A stretch of 64,000 nt of DNA from Cordylochernes scorpioides (GCA_030710605.1 CP092872.1:9582509-9646508), one strand, 5' to 3'. Shown: positions 42,123 through 52,329, numbered from the stretch's first letter. Program-made: numbers and translations. Notes: generated from the letters alone by a model not told the origin.

Positions 42123-42899
42123 TATTATATAAAATAAAGAGATTTCTGTTGTATTTTGGAATTAGAATGATATATTGAATTATTATTATTTGTTGCTTGA
42201 TTTTGGTATACATAAGTATGTTACGATATTGTTCTGCAGTCGTGGCAATAATTAAATGAAATTAGTTTTCAAAAATAGCTTTATTTGCGCTAAAGGAATA
42301 TATAAAAACATAATTTGGCAAAAGTACTGCCCGGCTTAAGGCGAGTAGAACAAGGAAAACAAAAGATTATTTACATAATGTACAAAAGATTTGAGCCGGC
42401 CATCGGGAAACAACAACAATGAGTTTTTATAAGGTAAGCGCAACCTCTGGCGGTCGATTTAGCAGAGTATTTGAATCTATGAAATATAATCTTAAATAAG
42501 ATTGATAAGGCACAATTTGTATTATAGATTATAATCTTAAATAAAATAATATTTTAATATAACATATATATAGAAATTATACAACCTCCGCTGTAAGCGC
42601 GTATGCAAACTTTTTTGGAGAGAAAACACAAAGACATGGTTATAACAAAGCCAACTAGGTAACAAGTCCGCTGCATGAAAAAGAAGGATGGTAGACACAT
42701 GAAGCTGTAAGAAGCACTGACAAGGGGAAGAGGTAAGCCCAAGAGGAGCTGGGTAAGGAACCTGGCTTGGGATAAAAAGCTGTTTCAAGTACTGGAATAC
42801 CAGTAAAGGGGGATTCCAAGCAAGTCCGGTACCTGCCAAAGTCAGGGTTCAGTCCAAGGATGGGCATGTTAGGAGGGAGGCGGTAGCAGAGGTCGCAAG
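42123..42899. other. Noncoding, partly LINE-derived
   Basis: No gene identified. The part after about 42560 is GC-richer and continuous with the LINE ORF1 fragment that follows on the minus strand, so it may be its downstream portion. Confidence 0.4.
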
Positions 42900-43265
42900 G
42901 AGGGATCACTGCTCAGCTCGGAGGCGGAAGGTGGGGGATCTGGCTTTTTGGTTGGAGGAGAGGCCCTTAGAATGGCAGTGAGCGCACTTGGCAGTGCAAA
43001 GATTAGAGAGGGATGGGCAGTTAGGACCATCATCGTCGTGGGAGGCACAGTGGAAGTACTGGATGGTCGAGCTGAAACACCTGGAGGTGCTGTGACCAAA
43101 CCCACAGCATTGGAAGCAAACTCAGACCCACAAGGAGGCCTCGAAGTGGTGGATGATGGCCGCGAGGACCCAGAGTGCGGAAGGTGTCTGGGTCCACTTC
43201 CAGGAAAGCTGTGAAGGAACCATTGCGGGGAAGGAGTGGTGGGTGAGGCAGACAGTGGTGGTAAC
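42900..43265 (-). pseudogene. LINE ORF1 (gag-like) fragment with zinc knuckle
   Basis: In one minus-strand frame the segment reads CFQCCGFGHSTSRC, an exact CX2CX4HX4C zinc knuckle. Further Cys/His pairs (CTAKCAHCH) follow, as in Jockey/I/R1 ORF1 proteins that bind RNA. Upstream residues (FLEVDPDTFRTLG) need another frame, so the copy is frameshifted. A 161-codon Pro/Ser frame overlapping it is a shadow. Confidence 0.6.
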
Positions 43266-43350
43266 AATGCTGCTACCGAAATGTCACAAACTATTAATTT
43301 ATTTGGATTAGGTCTTATTTTCTTGTATCTATAATCCAAATTGTGCTTTA
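43250..43350 (+). mobile_element. N1 element end
   Basis: GGTGGTAACAATGCTGCTAC, CGAAATGTCACA and TTATTTGGATTAGGTC match the N1 family; the CTGATGA box is lost. Confidence 0.55.
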
Positions 43351-43633
43351 TCATAATTCTAATAACGTTTTATGACTTCAAAACATTTTCAAATTAGCTT
43401 TTTATTGGAATAATTTTAGGTTTTGAATAGTTTATATGTCAATCTATTGATTCAGCTTCCTATGTTCAATGTTTTTTCAATGGTTTGTTCAGTAGTTTTA
43501 GTGAGAGAATAAGACATCAATAATAAATATCAATTTATATCTTGAGAAAAATAGATTCAGTAGTTTGAAATTTTATTTCATGAAAAAGACTATATAATTT
43601 TAAATAGAAATTAAAGGTAATTATTATTATACT

Positions 43634-44171
43634 ATAGATGGAAATTTTGCCGGGAGGAAATTGATCTAAAGAGACAAGGGTCGCCTCTCCTGTCAAAATA
43701 GACGTCTAAAAACCAGACGCCATCTATTGACCGTCGGCGCAACTAGCGGCCTCGGGTCGGTGACAAAGCCACAACATGAACTTTGGCAAACTGAAAAGCG
43801 TCCACCTAGAGACCATGGTTTCGGGCTAATGGCCCTCGTCAGTCTAGGGCGGACTTTTTTCCATGAGATCCACACGGGATCTAATGGAATCTTGACAATC
43901 TGCCAAAGAGATGTTTAGCTGGCAAAGTGGCTCGGCTATATCTATGGCTAAAATATAGATGGAAATTTTGCCGGAAGGAAATTGATCTAAAGAGACAAGG
44001 GTCGCCTCTCCCGTCAAAATAAACGTCTAAAAATCAGACGCCATCTATTGACCGTTGCTGCAACTAGCGGCCTCGGGTCGGTGACAAGGCCACAACACCA
44101 TTAACACTATAGATGGCGTCTGGTTTTTAGACGTCTATTTTGACGGAAGAGGCGACCCTTGTCTCTTTAGA
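43634..44171 (-). mobile_element. Retrozyme-like element: 321-bp dimeric repeat with a type I hammerhead
   Basis: A unit starting ATAGATGGAAATTTTGCC at 43634 begins again at 43955, a period of 321. The second copy is cut at about 44098 and followed by a 65-bp inverted piece (44108-44171). TATTATTATA(CT) flanks both sides (43622 and 44172) as a target duplication. The first unit contains a foldable hammerhead ribozyme on the minus strand and no coding frame. Dimeric hammerhead-bearing units of a few hundred bases are the hallmark of animal retrozymes, which are thought to move with Penelope-like machinery. Confidence 0.7.
43797..43855 (-). ncRNA. Type I hammerhead ribozyme
   Basis: Minus-strand order is as follows. 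Stem I 5' side is GTCC-GC-CCTAGA. The core box is CTGACGA. Stem II is GGGC, loop CATTA, GCCC. GAAA follows. Stem III is ACC, loop AT, GGT. The cleavage base is C17, then stem I 3' side TCTAGG-T-GGAC. All conserved core bases are present and stem I pairs 6 + 4 bp around a small internal loop. Predicted cleavage is between 43811 and 43810. The short stem III is typical of Penelope/retrozyme hammerheads. Confidence 0.8.
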
Positions 44172-44181
44172 TATTATTATA

Positions 44182-44251
44182 CTGTTAAACCTGTCTATAG
44201 CACCCTATTTTGGTGAGTCCCAAGAGGGGGCGCTATAGACGGGTTTAACTG
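44182..44251. mobile_element. Internally deleted pogo-like MITE
   Basis: CTGTTAAACCTGTCTATAGC and GGGTTTAACTG enclose only 70 bp; TA flanks are present. It is inserted at the right target duplication of the retrozyme-like element. Confidence 0.75.
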
Positions 44252-44425
44252 TATATATATAATCATATTAATTTATTTTACTTAAAAATCATCGTCGTTT
44301 TGAAGAATTTTTTAAAAATATGCCTGTGGGTTTTTTTTTCTGCCTGAGTGGATGTTGGTCCAAAATATTATTTTTTTTTTAAACGTTAATTATTTGTTTA
44401 TTAAGACCGAACACCATTTTTGGTA

Positions 44426-44585
44426 CAGTAGAACCTCCATGAATGGAAACCTCTCTACAAAGGACAGTTTTCATCACCAAAATTACCATGTTTACTATTT
44501 AGCAATTCTCCGGTTAGAAGACACCTCTCCCTAAAGGATACTTTGGCTCTGCAACTAGCTGTCTTTACAGAGTTGTTTTCTACTG
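44426..44585. mobile_element. CAGTAGAACCTC-type pogo-like MITE, complete
   Basis: CAGTAGAACCTCCATGAATG at the left and TTTTCTACTG at the right, with TA flanks and 160 bp. It serves as a reference for the degraded copies. Confidence 0.8.
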
Positions 44586-44621
44586 TATTGATATTATTTA
44601 CTGCTGAGATAAAACATTGTT

Positions 44622-46123
44622 ATAATAATGAATATATTCATAAAGGATGAGTTTCTTTATTTGAAAAATTAATTCGAGCTTTCGGGCGCAAGCTGCCCTT
44701 CTACAGGAATAATATTTACAATTTCAATTAATCATGTATTTACAGTTATATATATTTTATTTAAATGGTTTATCGCTTTGGTCTTGCATAGCGTGAGTGG
44801 ATCCCATGCCCGCGCGATTTAGTTCAAATCAAAGAAAAGCCCTGATAAAGAGAGGCGTGTTGCCCCTAGAAATACTAGCCGATCAACAATTTATATTCAG
44901 TATATGCCATATATTTATCTATACATATATATAAGCTATTTTTTGCATATTTAGGATTATTTATGAAGTTTTATATTTTATTATTTAAGAAAAATTATTG
45001 CTATGTAAATTAGTCAATTGGTTCATATTATTATATGCAAAATTGTTAAGTGGTGTGGTTAAGAGAAATCGGATATTTCTATTTTAGTTTTTGGACCAGC
45101 CTATCATATGTCTCTGGAATATCTATGTGTCTATTTATGCTATTATATTTTGTTGAAATCAGTGCTTCCAGTATTAATCTTTTGTATTTACTATTTATGT
45201 TTGTATAATGAATATTAGGGTTTGCTAGGTTGAAATCGTGATCTGTGTTTCTGATATGTTGTACTATTAGAGATTTGGGGTCTTTGTTTTTAATATTTCT
45301 TCTATGTTCGTCTATTCTGTCTTTTATATGTCTGCCTGTTTCACCTACATATACATTATTACATTGGTTGCATGGTATGGAATATACGGCTTTGCTATTG
45401 TATAGTTTTGTCATAGGAATACTGTTTCTTGTAATGGGGTTTCTTATTATGGTTGCTATACTCGGGTTGCTTTCATAATATGTTCTTATACCGTGTTTGC
45501 TTAAAATTCTGGCTATATTGGTACTACTATGGGAATAGGGAAATATACATATTGATTTATAAACTTGGTTATTTCTTATAAGAGAGGGATTATGGAAATG
45601 TCTTAATATAAAGTTTTTCGGATAACCACTAGAAGTGAGTTTATTGATCAAAAATTGGGTTTCTGTATCTTTTGAGAGTTGGGTGGAACAATGTGTATAT
45701 ATTCGTTTTGAGAGGGTTTTTACAGTGTTGATCTTGTGACTGAGGGGGCAATAAGAGGAAAAGTGTATATAATCTGGAGTGGAGTTTGTAAAAGTATGTA
45801 TAGATAAATATATGGCATATACTGGATATAAATTGTTGATCGGCTAGTATTTCTAGGGGCAACACGCCTCTCTTTATCAGGGCTTTTCTTTGATTTGAAC
45901 TAAATCGCGCGGGCATGGGATCCACTCACGCTATGCAAGACCAAAGCGATAAACCATTTAAATAAAATATATATAACTGTAAATACATGATTAATTGAAA
46001 TTGTAAATATTATTCCTGTAGAAGGGCAGCTTGCGCCCGAAAGCTCGAATTAATTTTTCAAATAAAGAAACTCATCCTTTATGAATATATTCATTATTAT
46101 AATTATTGAAAGGATTATTCGTC
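44622..46123 (-). mobile_element. Penelope-like retroelement, 5'-truncated, with inverted terminal repeats
   Basis: About 300-bp inverted repeats (44622-44925 and 45800-46103) enclose the C-terminal coding part. The 13-mer ATAAAACATTGTT lies at 44609-44621 and 46124-46136 as a target duplication, so both ends of the insertion are fixed. Each repeat carries CTGTAGAAGGGC...GCCCGAAAGC, a hammerhead-like shape with a changed core, and CTGATAAAGAGAGG. Inverted pseudo-LTRs, a GIY-YIG end and a long target duplication all fit Penelope-like elements. Confidence 0.88.
45079..45843 (-). CDS. Penelope-like protein, RT C-terminus plus GIY-YIG endonuclease (partial)
   Basis: An open frame runs about 254 codons without its true start; the first Met is at 45651. 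The N-terminal ~90 residues (LSHKINTVKTLSKRIYTHC) look like the end of the reverse transcriptase. The C-terminal half has VYSIPCNQCNNVYVGETGR, then HIKDRIDEHRR, the GIY-YIG endonuclease with its conserved Cys pair, GETGR and H...R, as in Penelope elements. The catalytic RT core is absent, so the copy cannot be autonomous. The frame begins inside the right inverted repeat. It is well preserved, which suggests a fairly recent insertion. Confidence 0.88.
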   Translation of the reverse strand, partial: PINNLYPVYAIYLSIHTFTNSTPDYIHFSSYCPLSHKINTVKTLSKRIYTHCSTQLSKDTETQFLINKLTSSGYPKNFILRHFHNPSLIRNNQVYKSICIFPYSHSSTNIARILSKHGIRTYYESNPSIATIIRNPITRNSIPMTKLYNSKAVYSIPCNQCNNVYVGETGRHIKDRIDEHRRNIKNKDPKSLIVQHIRNTDHDFNLANPNIHYTNINSKYKRLILEALISTKYNSINRHIDIPETYDRLVQKLK

Positions 46124-46139
46124 ATAAAACATTGTTGCC

Positions 46140-46455
46140 TAATTTAAAATGCTACACGTTTTACTGTCCGGCTTTGGAAGATAAGAGAGTAATTCTCCAC
46201 TGAAAGATTGCTCATGAAAATAATTCGCCATATGCTTTATTGGAAAAAGTAGTAAAAAACAAGACCAATGCATTGGCTTTTTATAAATTCTGGAGAATAG
46301 CACAGTCAAAAGGTGTAATACAGAAGAACGACCCAGCGTGAGGAAAGATTGATGTTATTCTCCACTTTCTGTAAATATATATTGCTTCTGGTTACCCATC
46401 TGAGAGAATCCTGTATGGGACGATTGTCCCTAATAAAGTCATTGTTGTTGTGATT
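46140..46455 (+). mobile_element. LINE 3' end fragment
   Basis: The plus strand reads YCPALEDKRVILH then, after a stop, SPYALLEKVVKNKTNALAFY and KFWRIAQSKG. This is an ORF2 tail like that at 1-207. TCCCTAATAAAGTCATTG and (TTG)n follow. The Penelope target duplication sits at its left edge. Confidence 0.6.
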
Positions 46456-46514
46456 TAAAATCAATTAGGAATATTGCATATCATTCTGAAATACATGACA
46501 CTGAGAGAGAATCA

Positions 46515-46834
46515 ATTTATCTTCTTCTTTCTTTCTTATCTTCATGATTGGGTGAAGTAGAATGCGTCTGCCTTTCTCATTAAGACTGGGAGCATTACTC
46601 AGTGGCAGGCAGACTTAACTCCAAAAGAAATGGCCGCCTCTGACATGAGGAACAGACGCCATGTGCAGCCGCTCCTAACATGGAGTACAAACGCTGCTCA
46701 TCCTGTATCTCTGGATTAGGAGCCCTTACAGGGTACTATCAGCCGGGCCAGCTGAGCCCAGGTTTTTTAGTGAGCTTGTTACTGCTCCCCCTCCTCCTTT
46801 TTCATCCGGGCTTGGGACCGGCAAAGGCGGAGTT
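46515..46834 (-). mobile_element. J3 SINE-like element with target duplication
   Basis: GAATCAAtTTAT on the left and GAATCAAgTTAT on the right. It has the complete family 5' start and a shortened tail. It is the only full J3 copy outside the duplicated arms. Confidence 0.85.
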
Positions 46835-47274
46835 CGAATCAAGTTATATAATGCTTGAATGGAGAATTGCCAGTACAGCCCAACCCCAGATCCTCTGCAT
46901 GAACATGCCTGGAACTCGTGAAGGCCGCTAACTCGCGAGAGCCTGTAAGATCAGGCAGTAGTTTCTTGGATGAGAGGATGTTAACATTAAATGGATCAGA
47001 TTTAGGCTCAGATCTGCAATTACGATACAAAAGTTGATGCATCACGTGAATCAAGCCTAGGTCTCAGAAAATGTTCTAATTGGAGATAGCACTGAAGATA
47101 TCTTCATAAAACAATGGGTAAACGATTGAAAGAAGTTGCTTGGCGATTCCTTCTTTTTGGTCGGGGACCGCTGCCCTTTTATATAGTGTGTCTTACGTAC
47201 ACATGGCGTGTACTATAGATAGGTACACAAGACGGGTACTATAGAGATACATGGTGAGCAGCAGCCCCCTTAAC
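46835..47274 (-). mobile_element. Possible LTR of a retrotransposon
   Basis: On the minus strand a TG-start (TGTTAAGGGGGCTGCTGC) follows a G-rich GTGGTGGGAC. About 90 bases on, ACTATATAAAAGGGC is a strong TATA-box context. No second LTR or primer-binding site is seen, and the end is undefined. A 71-codon frame at 46839-47054 is probably chance. Confidence 0.35.
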
Positions 47275-47934
47275 AGTCCCACCACGAGAAGGTAGAGAAC
47301 AAGGGACCGCCTGAAACACACACGGGGTGAGACACGTGGAGACTTCCCTCATTGAGCGCGAACCAGTTTCGAATGTTTGACATCCACTCTGATCTCCCTT
47401 ATCGTACTTGAGGTCTATATGCCCGCTCGTACTCGACTGAGACCAGATTCATCCGAAGAGAGTCTCGACACCACAGTCTTGCGTACATGGTAAAGCTGGG
47501 CCTCGTTCCTCAGGGCTGAGGGGTCATTCTACTAATGGTTGGTCTCAGGAAGTATCTCCCTAAACTATAAGATAGGGTAGAGTATCTGCACGCAGGAAGT
47601 TAGAAACGGCTCCTACCTGAACGAACGCCAAACACGGATTAGATTCCAGCAGCTGATCTGCAAACGTATGTGACTGTTAGTTCCAACATGCAGCTCCCAT
47701 CAACCTGGAAGTACAAAACAAGCTTGGTGGCAGAGGAAAGTTGCAGCAGGTCCAGGGTTTGGGCTGCAACGATTGGTTGTTATAAAAGGTCACTCCCCTG
47801 GCATCCACCTTCGGCAACTGGCTTGACCTAGACGTGAAACAAGAGATATTAAATCACAGTTTGGCGTCAACATCCAGCTTGGCTAACCTGGGGAGGAACT
47901 CCAGAACACTTTTCTCTCCATTCTTGTGGAATCG
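47275..47934. other. GC-richer stretch, possibly retroelement interior
   Basis: Noticeably less AT-rich than its flanks and broken in all frames. By position it could be the internal region before the possible LTR. No domain recognised. Confidence 0.3.
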
Positions 47935-49290
47935 CCATTCTTGAAGAACTGAATCACCCAACACACAGCCTCCTCACTCTCTAGCTATACATATTTACTC
48001 GGCAGTCTGGGCTCCACCATTGAAGAACTGAAACACCCAACACACAGCCTCCTCCCTCTCTAGCTATACATATTTACTCGGCAGTCTGGACTCCACCATT
48101 GAAGAACTGAAACACCCAACACACAGCCTCCTCCCTCTCTAGCTATACATACTTACTCGGCAGTCTGGGCTCCACCATTGAAGAACTGAATCACCCAACA
48201 CACAGCCTCCTCCCTCTCTAGCTATACATATTTACTCGGCAGTCTGGACTCCACCATTGAAGAACTGAAACACCCAACACACAGCCTCCTCCCTCTCTAG
48301 CTATACATACTTACTCGGTAGTCTGGGCTCCACCATTGAAGAACTGAAACACCCAACACACCGCCTCCTCCCTCTCTAGCTATACATATTTACTCGGCAG
48401 TCTGGGCTCCACCATTGAAGAACTGAAACACCCAACACACAGCCTCCTCCCTCTCTAGCTATACATACTTACTCGGTAGTCTGGGCTCCACCATTGAAGA
48501 ACTGAAACACCCAACACACCGCCTCCTCCCTCTCTAGCTATACATATTTACTCGGCAGTCTGGGCTCCACCATTGAAGAACTGAAACACCCAACACACAG
48601 CCTCCTCCCTCTCTAGCTATACATACTTACTCGGTAGTCTGGGCTCCACCATTGAAGAACTGAAACACACAGCCTCCTCCCTCTCTAGCTATACATACTT
48701 ACTCGGTAGTCTGGGCTCCACCATTGAAGAACTGAAACACCCAACACACAGCCTCCTCCCTCTCTAGCTATACATACTTACTCGGTAGTCTGGGCTCCAC
48801 CATTGAAGAACTGAAACACACAGCCTCCTCCATCTCTAGCTATACATACTTACTCGGTAGTCTGGGCTCCACCATTGAAGAACTGAAACACCCAACACAG
48901 CCTCCTCCATCTCTAGCTATACATACTTACTCGGTAGTCTGGGCTCCACCATTGAAGAACTGAAACACCCAACACACAGCCTCCTCCCTCTCTAGCTATA
49001 CATACTTACTCGGTAGTCTGGGCTCCACCATTGAAGAACTGAAACACCCAACACACAGCCTCCTCCCTCTCTAGCTATACATACTTACTCTGTAGTTGGG
49101 GCTCCACCATTGAAGAACTGAAACACCCAACACACAGCCTCCTCCCTCTCTAGCTATACATACTTACTCGGTAGTCTGGGCTCCACGATGGAAGAACTGA
49201 AACACCCAACACACAGCCTCCTCCCTCTCTAGCTATACATGCTTACTCGGTAGTCTGGGCTCCACCATTGAAGAACTGAAACACCCAACA
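47935..49290. repeat. 79-bp tandem satellite, about 17 units
   Basis: The unit runs CCATTGAAGAACTGAAACAC, CCAACACACAGCCTCCTCCC, TCTCTAGCTATACATACTTA, CTCGGTAGTCTGGGCTCCA. A few units lack 5-7 bases within CACCCAACACACAG. Variants at TTTACTCGGCAG and CTTACTCGGTAG alternate in the first units, suggesting higher-order amplification. Unlike the surrounding DNA it is GC-balanced. Confidence 0.95.
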
Positions 49291-49540
49291 TCCTTTTTAG
49301 TAAAAATATTGCACAGAAAAATTTGTTATGAAATCATTTATGTAGACTTAGTATGAAGAACCTCAAATTCATTTTCTTTTTAGTTAAAGATATTTAACAC
49401 GTGTCCATTGTTTTAATAAAATCTCTGACTACTTTTACATAGAATCCCATTTAAAATAACTGCCGCTGCAATATGAACTGATCAAGACAGTACAATAGCA
49501 TCGCTCTGGGTTCACCACCGATTAGCCATGCCCAATATTT

Positions 49541-49783
49541 TCAATTTCCATGGAGATGGTATGAACGATTTGTTACAAGATTCCGCAAAATACTTTCAAT
49601 ATTGATGTATGATGGCTTGCGATCTTTCCTCATTCGAAACAACGCCAAATAGTTTGTGATATAAGCAATGCTGAATACTTTGAATATTTGCATTTTTCTA
49701 TTATCCCCAGAATCATAGATGTTCGTTGACTCGAAAACTACCTTTACCAACAATGGCATTGGAGTTCCAGCTGTATAAGCCAA
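49541..49783 (-). CDS. Unrecognised 80-codon open frame
   Basis: Reads MAYTAGTPMPLLVKVVFEST, then ends NLVTNRSYHLHGN. Composition is ordinary protein-like rather than low complexity, with no membrane segment. I recognise no domain. It could be an exon or a transposon remnant; the GGTATGAACG at its end and lack of splice signals leave this open. Confidence 0.25.
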   Translation of the reverse strand: MAYTAGTPMPLLVKVVFESTNIYDSGDNRKMQIFKVFSIAYITNYLALFRMRKDRKPSYINIESILRNLVTNRSYHLHGN

Positions 49784-50217
49784 TCGATCCTAAACAACAG
49801 GAGAGAGTGTCTGGTACATGCTCCACCAGCTTACCTCCCTATATCCCGCGGCTGCCCATATTTTCCACACCCTGGTGAAATTATCATGGTAACAATGGCT
49901 TGTACTATGGTAACCACGGTGAATAATGCTTATAGTATAAGAACTCCACAGACCTAACCATTTCGATCGAACGAGACCGCCGTCTTAAAAGTAATGGCAA
50001 CAATATGTACAAGAAGCATCTAGTAGTTTTACGTATTTGACATCGTTCTTGTTAGCGTTCTGTTTTTACATAGATGAAGAACTTCTTTATACTTGAATTA
50101 CTATATTTGAAGATGGAACATACATATGCTTTTGAAAATGGATCTATCAAACAAAAGTTTTAAAAACTTATACTGAATGTAACTGTCATGCAGATAATCA
50201 TTAAAACAGTTCTCATA
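49784..50217. other. Noncoding
   Basis: Contains an inverted GGTAACAATGG and CTATGGTAACC pair near 49887-49915. No gene. Confidence 0.35.
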
Positions 50218-50267
50218 TTTTGCTAAAAAGAGATAGAAAGCTAAAGGCTACGAGATTCTTTATCGCA

Positions 50268-50440
50268 ACAAGTCGGTGGATGAGAGGGTAACACGCTCGA
50301 TTCCCGACAATAAGTCGGTGGATGAGAGGGTAACACGTTCGATTCCCGACAATAAGTCGGTGGATGAGAGGGTAACACGCTCGATTCCCGACAATAAGTC
50401 GGTGGATGAGAGGGTAACACGCTCGATTCCCGACAGTCAT
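50268..50440 (+). repeat. Four 42-bp repeats of a tRNA-like SINE head
   Basis: AAGTCGGTGGATGAGAGGGT and AACACGCTCGATTCCCGACA repeat four times. The unit is the A-box half of SINE family 2. Because 42 is a multiple of three, an open frame DERVTRSIPDNKSV recurs, but it is not a gene. Confidence 0.85.
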
Positions 50441-50575
50441 GAACCGGGATTGAATCCCGTGTTAAAATTTGTTTAATATGTGAATAACCTTCACATATTA
50501 TTCACTGTTTCAATTATCATGAACTAGGTTGCTCTTGCTGAGCGGTACCTATTAATGTGATTTGAACCAGATTCT
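50394..50575 (+). mobile_element. SINE family 2 copy
   Basis: The head, then GAACCGGGATTGAATCCCG (B-box like), TTAATATGTGAATAACCTTC and the GAGCGGTACCTATTAATGTG end. Confidence 0.7.
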
Positions 50576-50809
50576 TTATTGATGAAGTATAATCTTGATG
50601 AGCTATCGGACCATATCGTCCTTCAACAGGCTGTAGGTAATCGCATTAAAGCCTGTAAAGGACCTTATTGTCCGGTAGCTCACTAAGCTGATATCTCTTC
50701 AATATAAAAAAACTCGTCGCCTTTAGCTTTTATCTCTTTTTAGCAATAATATCCAGTAATTCTTCCTATTATAACTTATATAAATCTATAATTGGTTGAG
50801 AAAACGATC

Positions 50810-50925
50810 TGATGGGTCACCAGCACTTACAAATGCTACAGAGCTCCGTTGGGTTTGTTTTTGTACCCACTAGTAGGACTGTAGGACTTTTTTCAAGAAT
50901 CGGTGTTGGGCCAGATTTTCCACCA
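50810..50925. mobile_element. Diverged SINE family 1 body
   Basis: ACTTACAAATGCTACAGAGC and GTAGGACTTTTTTCAAGAAT resemble the family 1 body, but lack tail and head. Confidence 0.4.
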
Positions 50926-50994
50926 AACAAGACCCAACAAAGATGTAAACATTTACATCATATATATATACAGTGGCTCGCCGGAAGTGTTTGG

Positions 50995-51160
50995 TGTCCA
51001 GAAGGTGGAGATGACTCGAGCCCTGCCCAAGGATCCTGGAACACATTGCAGGGAGGTCCAACGCAGGATCTACACCAGAAGGTGGAGATGACACGAGCCC
51101 TGCCCAAGGATCCTGGAACACAATGTAAGGAGGTCCAGCGCAGGATCTACACCAGAAAAG
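50995..51160 (+). repeat. 75-bp direct duplication with coding-like frame
   Basis: AGGTGGAGATGACTCGAGCC to GGATCTACACCAGA occurs twice. Both copies read KVEMTRALPKDPGT and EVQRRIYTR in the same frame. It is GC-richer than the flanks. It could be a duplicated exon or part of a transposase; I cannot identify it. Confidence 0.5.
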
Positions 51161-52245
51161 GACTTCGAGCATTCGTCTTTGTTAAACCAAACCATCTCTT
51201 CACCTCCTTTTTCCTTTCCTTTCTTCCTTCTTTTAATTTTGTATATAACTTGTGACATCACATTTTTTGATAGATGGGGCATATTTAGTAATTTTTTTTT
51301 GGATTTCTTAAAGAAGAAATTAGCATATAAATTTCTCAGAGGGGCAGGCATCGTAAATTTTATTTGATTTCATTGTTAATCTAAATTATCTCTCAATAAG
51401 AAAGATAAATTTTAAATTTTCATTAATATTTATTTTATTCTAAATTGATTTCTCATAAGTTGAGCAAGTATATTTACTATTTCATAATTTTTCTTTTAAA
51501 ATAAAAAAAAATAATAAAAAATATTATTTTCATTCCTTAATTTTTTTTAAATATATTAATATTATTTTTTTTAATGTTCCGAGAATTTTTTTATATTCAA
51601 GTTTTATTACTCTGTAAGAAATGATTGAGATTGAGGGCGCTGTAGGAAAGGGACGGCAGTCGAGAGTTAGTCTTTATCGAGCTTCCAACCGGTCGGGGGG
51701 GCAAGCTTTCGGAAGGAACAGATCGAATTCTTATCAGGAGAGGTATGTAGTCGAGATACTAGAGAGGTCAATATAAAAAAACATGGCGAAGCCATGGCAG
51801 ATTTCAAAAATTTTTTTGGTAAATTTGATTACTTAAGATATATACAGCGAATAGAGATGTGGACCTTTATGTTTTCCTTTTTTTTTTTAATATTAGTCTT
51901 TTTTTTTTATTGATTATCTTATCCAGATGAAGTAATTAGGTTGAATTACCAAGTCGTAGATTCTCAGTCATTTCTTTATAGGAATATAAAATTTTGTAAG
52001 ATGAGATAATCTAATGTCACAATATCCTTTATGCCCACTCATACTATTCACATATAAAGAATGTTTTTTTTTGTGTGTGTAATTTTTTTTTATGCCGAAT
52101 AAAACGAGTGTGGATATTTAACAATGTGTGTTGGTATTCATATTTAACCTCATATCACATGTAAATCCTTGGTGTGTGTTATAGATTTTGAGTGCATGTG
52201 TTTGAAATTTAATCTACAGTGGTTAATATTCAAAAAGGCGTATTG
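51161..52245. other. AT-rich noncoding
   Basis: At 51690-51760 there is GGGGGGGCAAGCTTTCGGAA and CTTATCAGGAGAGG, similar to Penelope-like 3' ends read in reverse. Otherwise nothing is seen. Confidence 0.35.
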
Positions 52246-52329
52246 GTATTACTATGTATAATCAATAAAAAAATAAATATATGTACCTGGGTTTAACCCC
52301 TGAAATTGATGCGTTCCCCCTGAAATTGA

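Larger units (their letters stand above)
50218..50747. mobile_element. TIR element containing SINE family 2
   Basis: TTGCTAAAAAGAGATAGAAA and its inverse TTTTATCTCTTTTTAGCAA mark the ends; the TIR continues AGCTAAAGGCTACGAG. Inside is a second inverted pair (GAGCTATCGGACC, GGTCCGGTAGCTC-like) at 50610-50690. A tRNA-like repeat array is nested in it. Confidence 0.65.

Noticed and set aside
42869..43354. 161-codon Pro/Ser-rich frame on the minus strand
   Set aside because: A different frame of the same strand carries the zinc knuckle of a LINE ORF1, so this frame is a shadow.
43934..44000. CRISPR-like direct repeats
   Set aside because: No regularly spaced short repeats with unique spacers exist anywhere; tandem arrays here are satellites, and the genome is eukaryotic.
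44841..44880. CTGATAAAGAGAGG...CTAGAAATACTAG in the Penelope ends as another hammerhead
   Set aside because: The invariant G of the core is A and the bases after GAAA cannot form stem III with a cleavage site.
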